Assembly: GCF_003111625.1 (NCBI RefSeq)
Contig: NZ_MZGS01000023.1
Location: forward strand, 62,001 to 126,000
Reading direction: 5' to 3'
Length of the DNA: 64,000 nt
DNA from: Methanobrevibacter thaueri
GTDB lineage: Archaea; Methanobacteriota; Methanobacteria; Methanobacteriales; Methanobacteriaceae
Both the position numbers and the translations under genes were made by a program. The first letter of the stretch is position 1, and each line of letters starts with the position of its first letter. Under the pieces are notes generated by a model. The model was not told where the DNA came from. It made no database searches and saw nothing but the letters and a program-made list of their open reading frames with translations. This document shows positions 63,607-64,000 of this stretch, piece by piece.

Positions 63607-64000
63607 CTATAATTTAAACCCAGTCCCAATGAATTGGGCGATGTCACGTCCTGTGTCATCTGAAATATCGACATTGACAATGGAGGATGTCCTGCCACTT
63701 TTGCGGCATGTCGCCTTGGCTATCAATCTGTCACCTTTCGGAGCGGAGAGATAGTGAATGTCAACTTGCTGTGCAACGGTCAACTGATGAATCTGGTTGG
63801 AAAGAACAGCGAATGCGAAATCGGCCAATGTAAATATTACGCCTCCCATCACGCCGCCATAGGCATTTCTATGTTCATCTGTCAGGTCCAGGGAACAGAT
63901 TGCCTCATCTTCAGTTAATTCATCCAATGTTATTCCTGTGTTTACCGCAAATTTGTCCTTGTAAAAAAATTCTCTTGCACTTTCTAGTGAATCAAAATTA
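63607..64000 (-). CDS. PaaI-like hotdog thioesterase, cut by the window edge
   Basis: This hotdog-fold acyl-CoA thioesterase of the PaaI type has the catalytic HRNAYGGVMGGVIFTLADFAFA segment and VDIHYLSAPKGDRLIAKATCRKSGRTSSIVNVDISDD. The frame stays open past 63927 to the window end, reading ...AREFFYKDKFAVNTGITLDE, which matches the family N-terminus. The true start is therefore outside the window, and the short TTG-started version at 63927 is not the full protein. The substrate is unknown. Confidence 0.8.
   Translation of the reverse strand, partial: NFDSLESAREFFYKDKFAVNTGITLDELTEDEAICSLDLTDEHRNAYGGVMGGVIFTLADFAFAVLSNQIHQLTVAQQVDIHYLSAPKGDRLIAKATCRKSGRTSSIVNVDISDDTGRDIAQFIGTGFKL

Noticed and set aside
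63607-63927. Complete short thioesterase starting at 63927
   Set aside because: The frame and family similarity continue to the window edge, so the true start is outside.

Overview
The window is a stretch of AT-rich archaeal chromosome from a methanogen of the Methanobacteriales, most probably Methanobrevibacter. Several signs support this. It encodes an MtrA-type corrinoid protein and a coenzyme F430 synthetase-like Mur ligase. It also carries archaeal informational and metabolic genes: eIF5A, pyruvoyl arginine decarboxylase, archaeal FAD synthetase RibL and a phosphatase/NAD kinase fusion. Ribosome sites are of the GGTGAT or GGAG type, TATA boxes are archaeal, and several starts are TTG or GTG. 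No rRNA, tRNA, CRISPR array or transposase was recognised.

Layout. (1) 1-12 kb is a metal/peptide uptake island: a frameshifted substrate-binding protein, an Fe-S protein, a GNAT acetyltransferase, a duplicated pair of NikD/NikE-like ATPases, a nicotianamine synthase-like enzyme, a complete binding protein-permease-ATPase operon and a MATE exporter. The short palindrome AGTAnTACT recurs in the control regions, often as pairs 32 bp apart. (2) 12-16 kb: a RhuM-like protein, then an ArsR repressor and a zinc/cadmium-type P-type ATPase with a long His-rich tail. (3) 16-23.5 kb: small redox and hypothetical proteins and a MacB/FtsX-type ABC exporter behind a DtxR-like operator. (4) 23.6-31.8 kb: a biosynthetic run (hisA, ribL, argC, flavodoxin, pyrI), a GMC-type oxidoreductase, and TldD, AMMECR1 and NOG1-type genes. 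(5) 32-37.8 kb: surface glycan genes (flippase, polymerase, MurG-like transferase) and Hsp20. (6) 37.8-47.4 kb: a SIS-domain protein, DUF447, adenine deaminase, a LOR/SDH-domain protein, a zinc-ribbon/membrane protein cluster and a purine permease. (7) 47.5-55.8 kb: polyamine/hypusine genes (speB, eIF5A, pdaD), NAD kinase, cfbE, hemC, an oxidoreductase and a GfcR-like regulator. (8) 55.8-64 kb: HIRAN-like and ARPP-1-like proteins facing an HsdS/HsdM-like pair whose methylase motifs are degenerate, a soluble MtrA paralogue, a nitroreductase, TPR proteins and a truncated thioesterase.

How it fits together. The most interesting unit is the first island. A nicotianamine synthase-like gene lies between two sets of Opp/Nik-type transporter genes under a shared palindromic operator, which resembles the bacterial staphylopine (cnt) logic of making a small aminocarboxylate metal ligand and importing its metal complex. 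Nickel would be a sensible cargo, because F430 and hydrogenases need it and the window also holds cfbE and hemC. The cargo, the ligand and the regulator are all inferred. A second candidate for follow-up is the HsdS-HsdM-like pair, which has lost its methyltransferase motifs and has no HsdR, next to ARPP-1 and HIRAN proteins.
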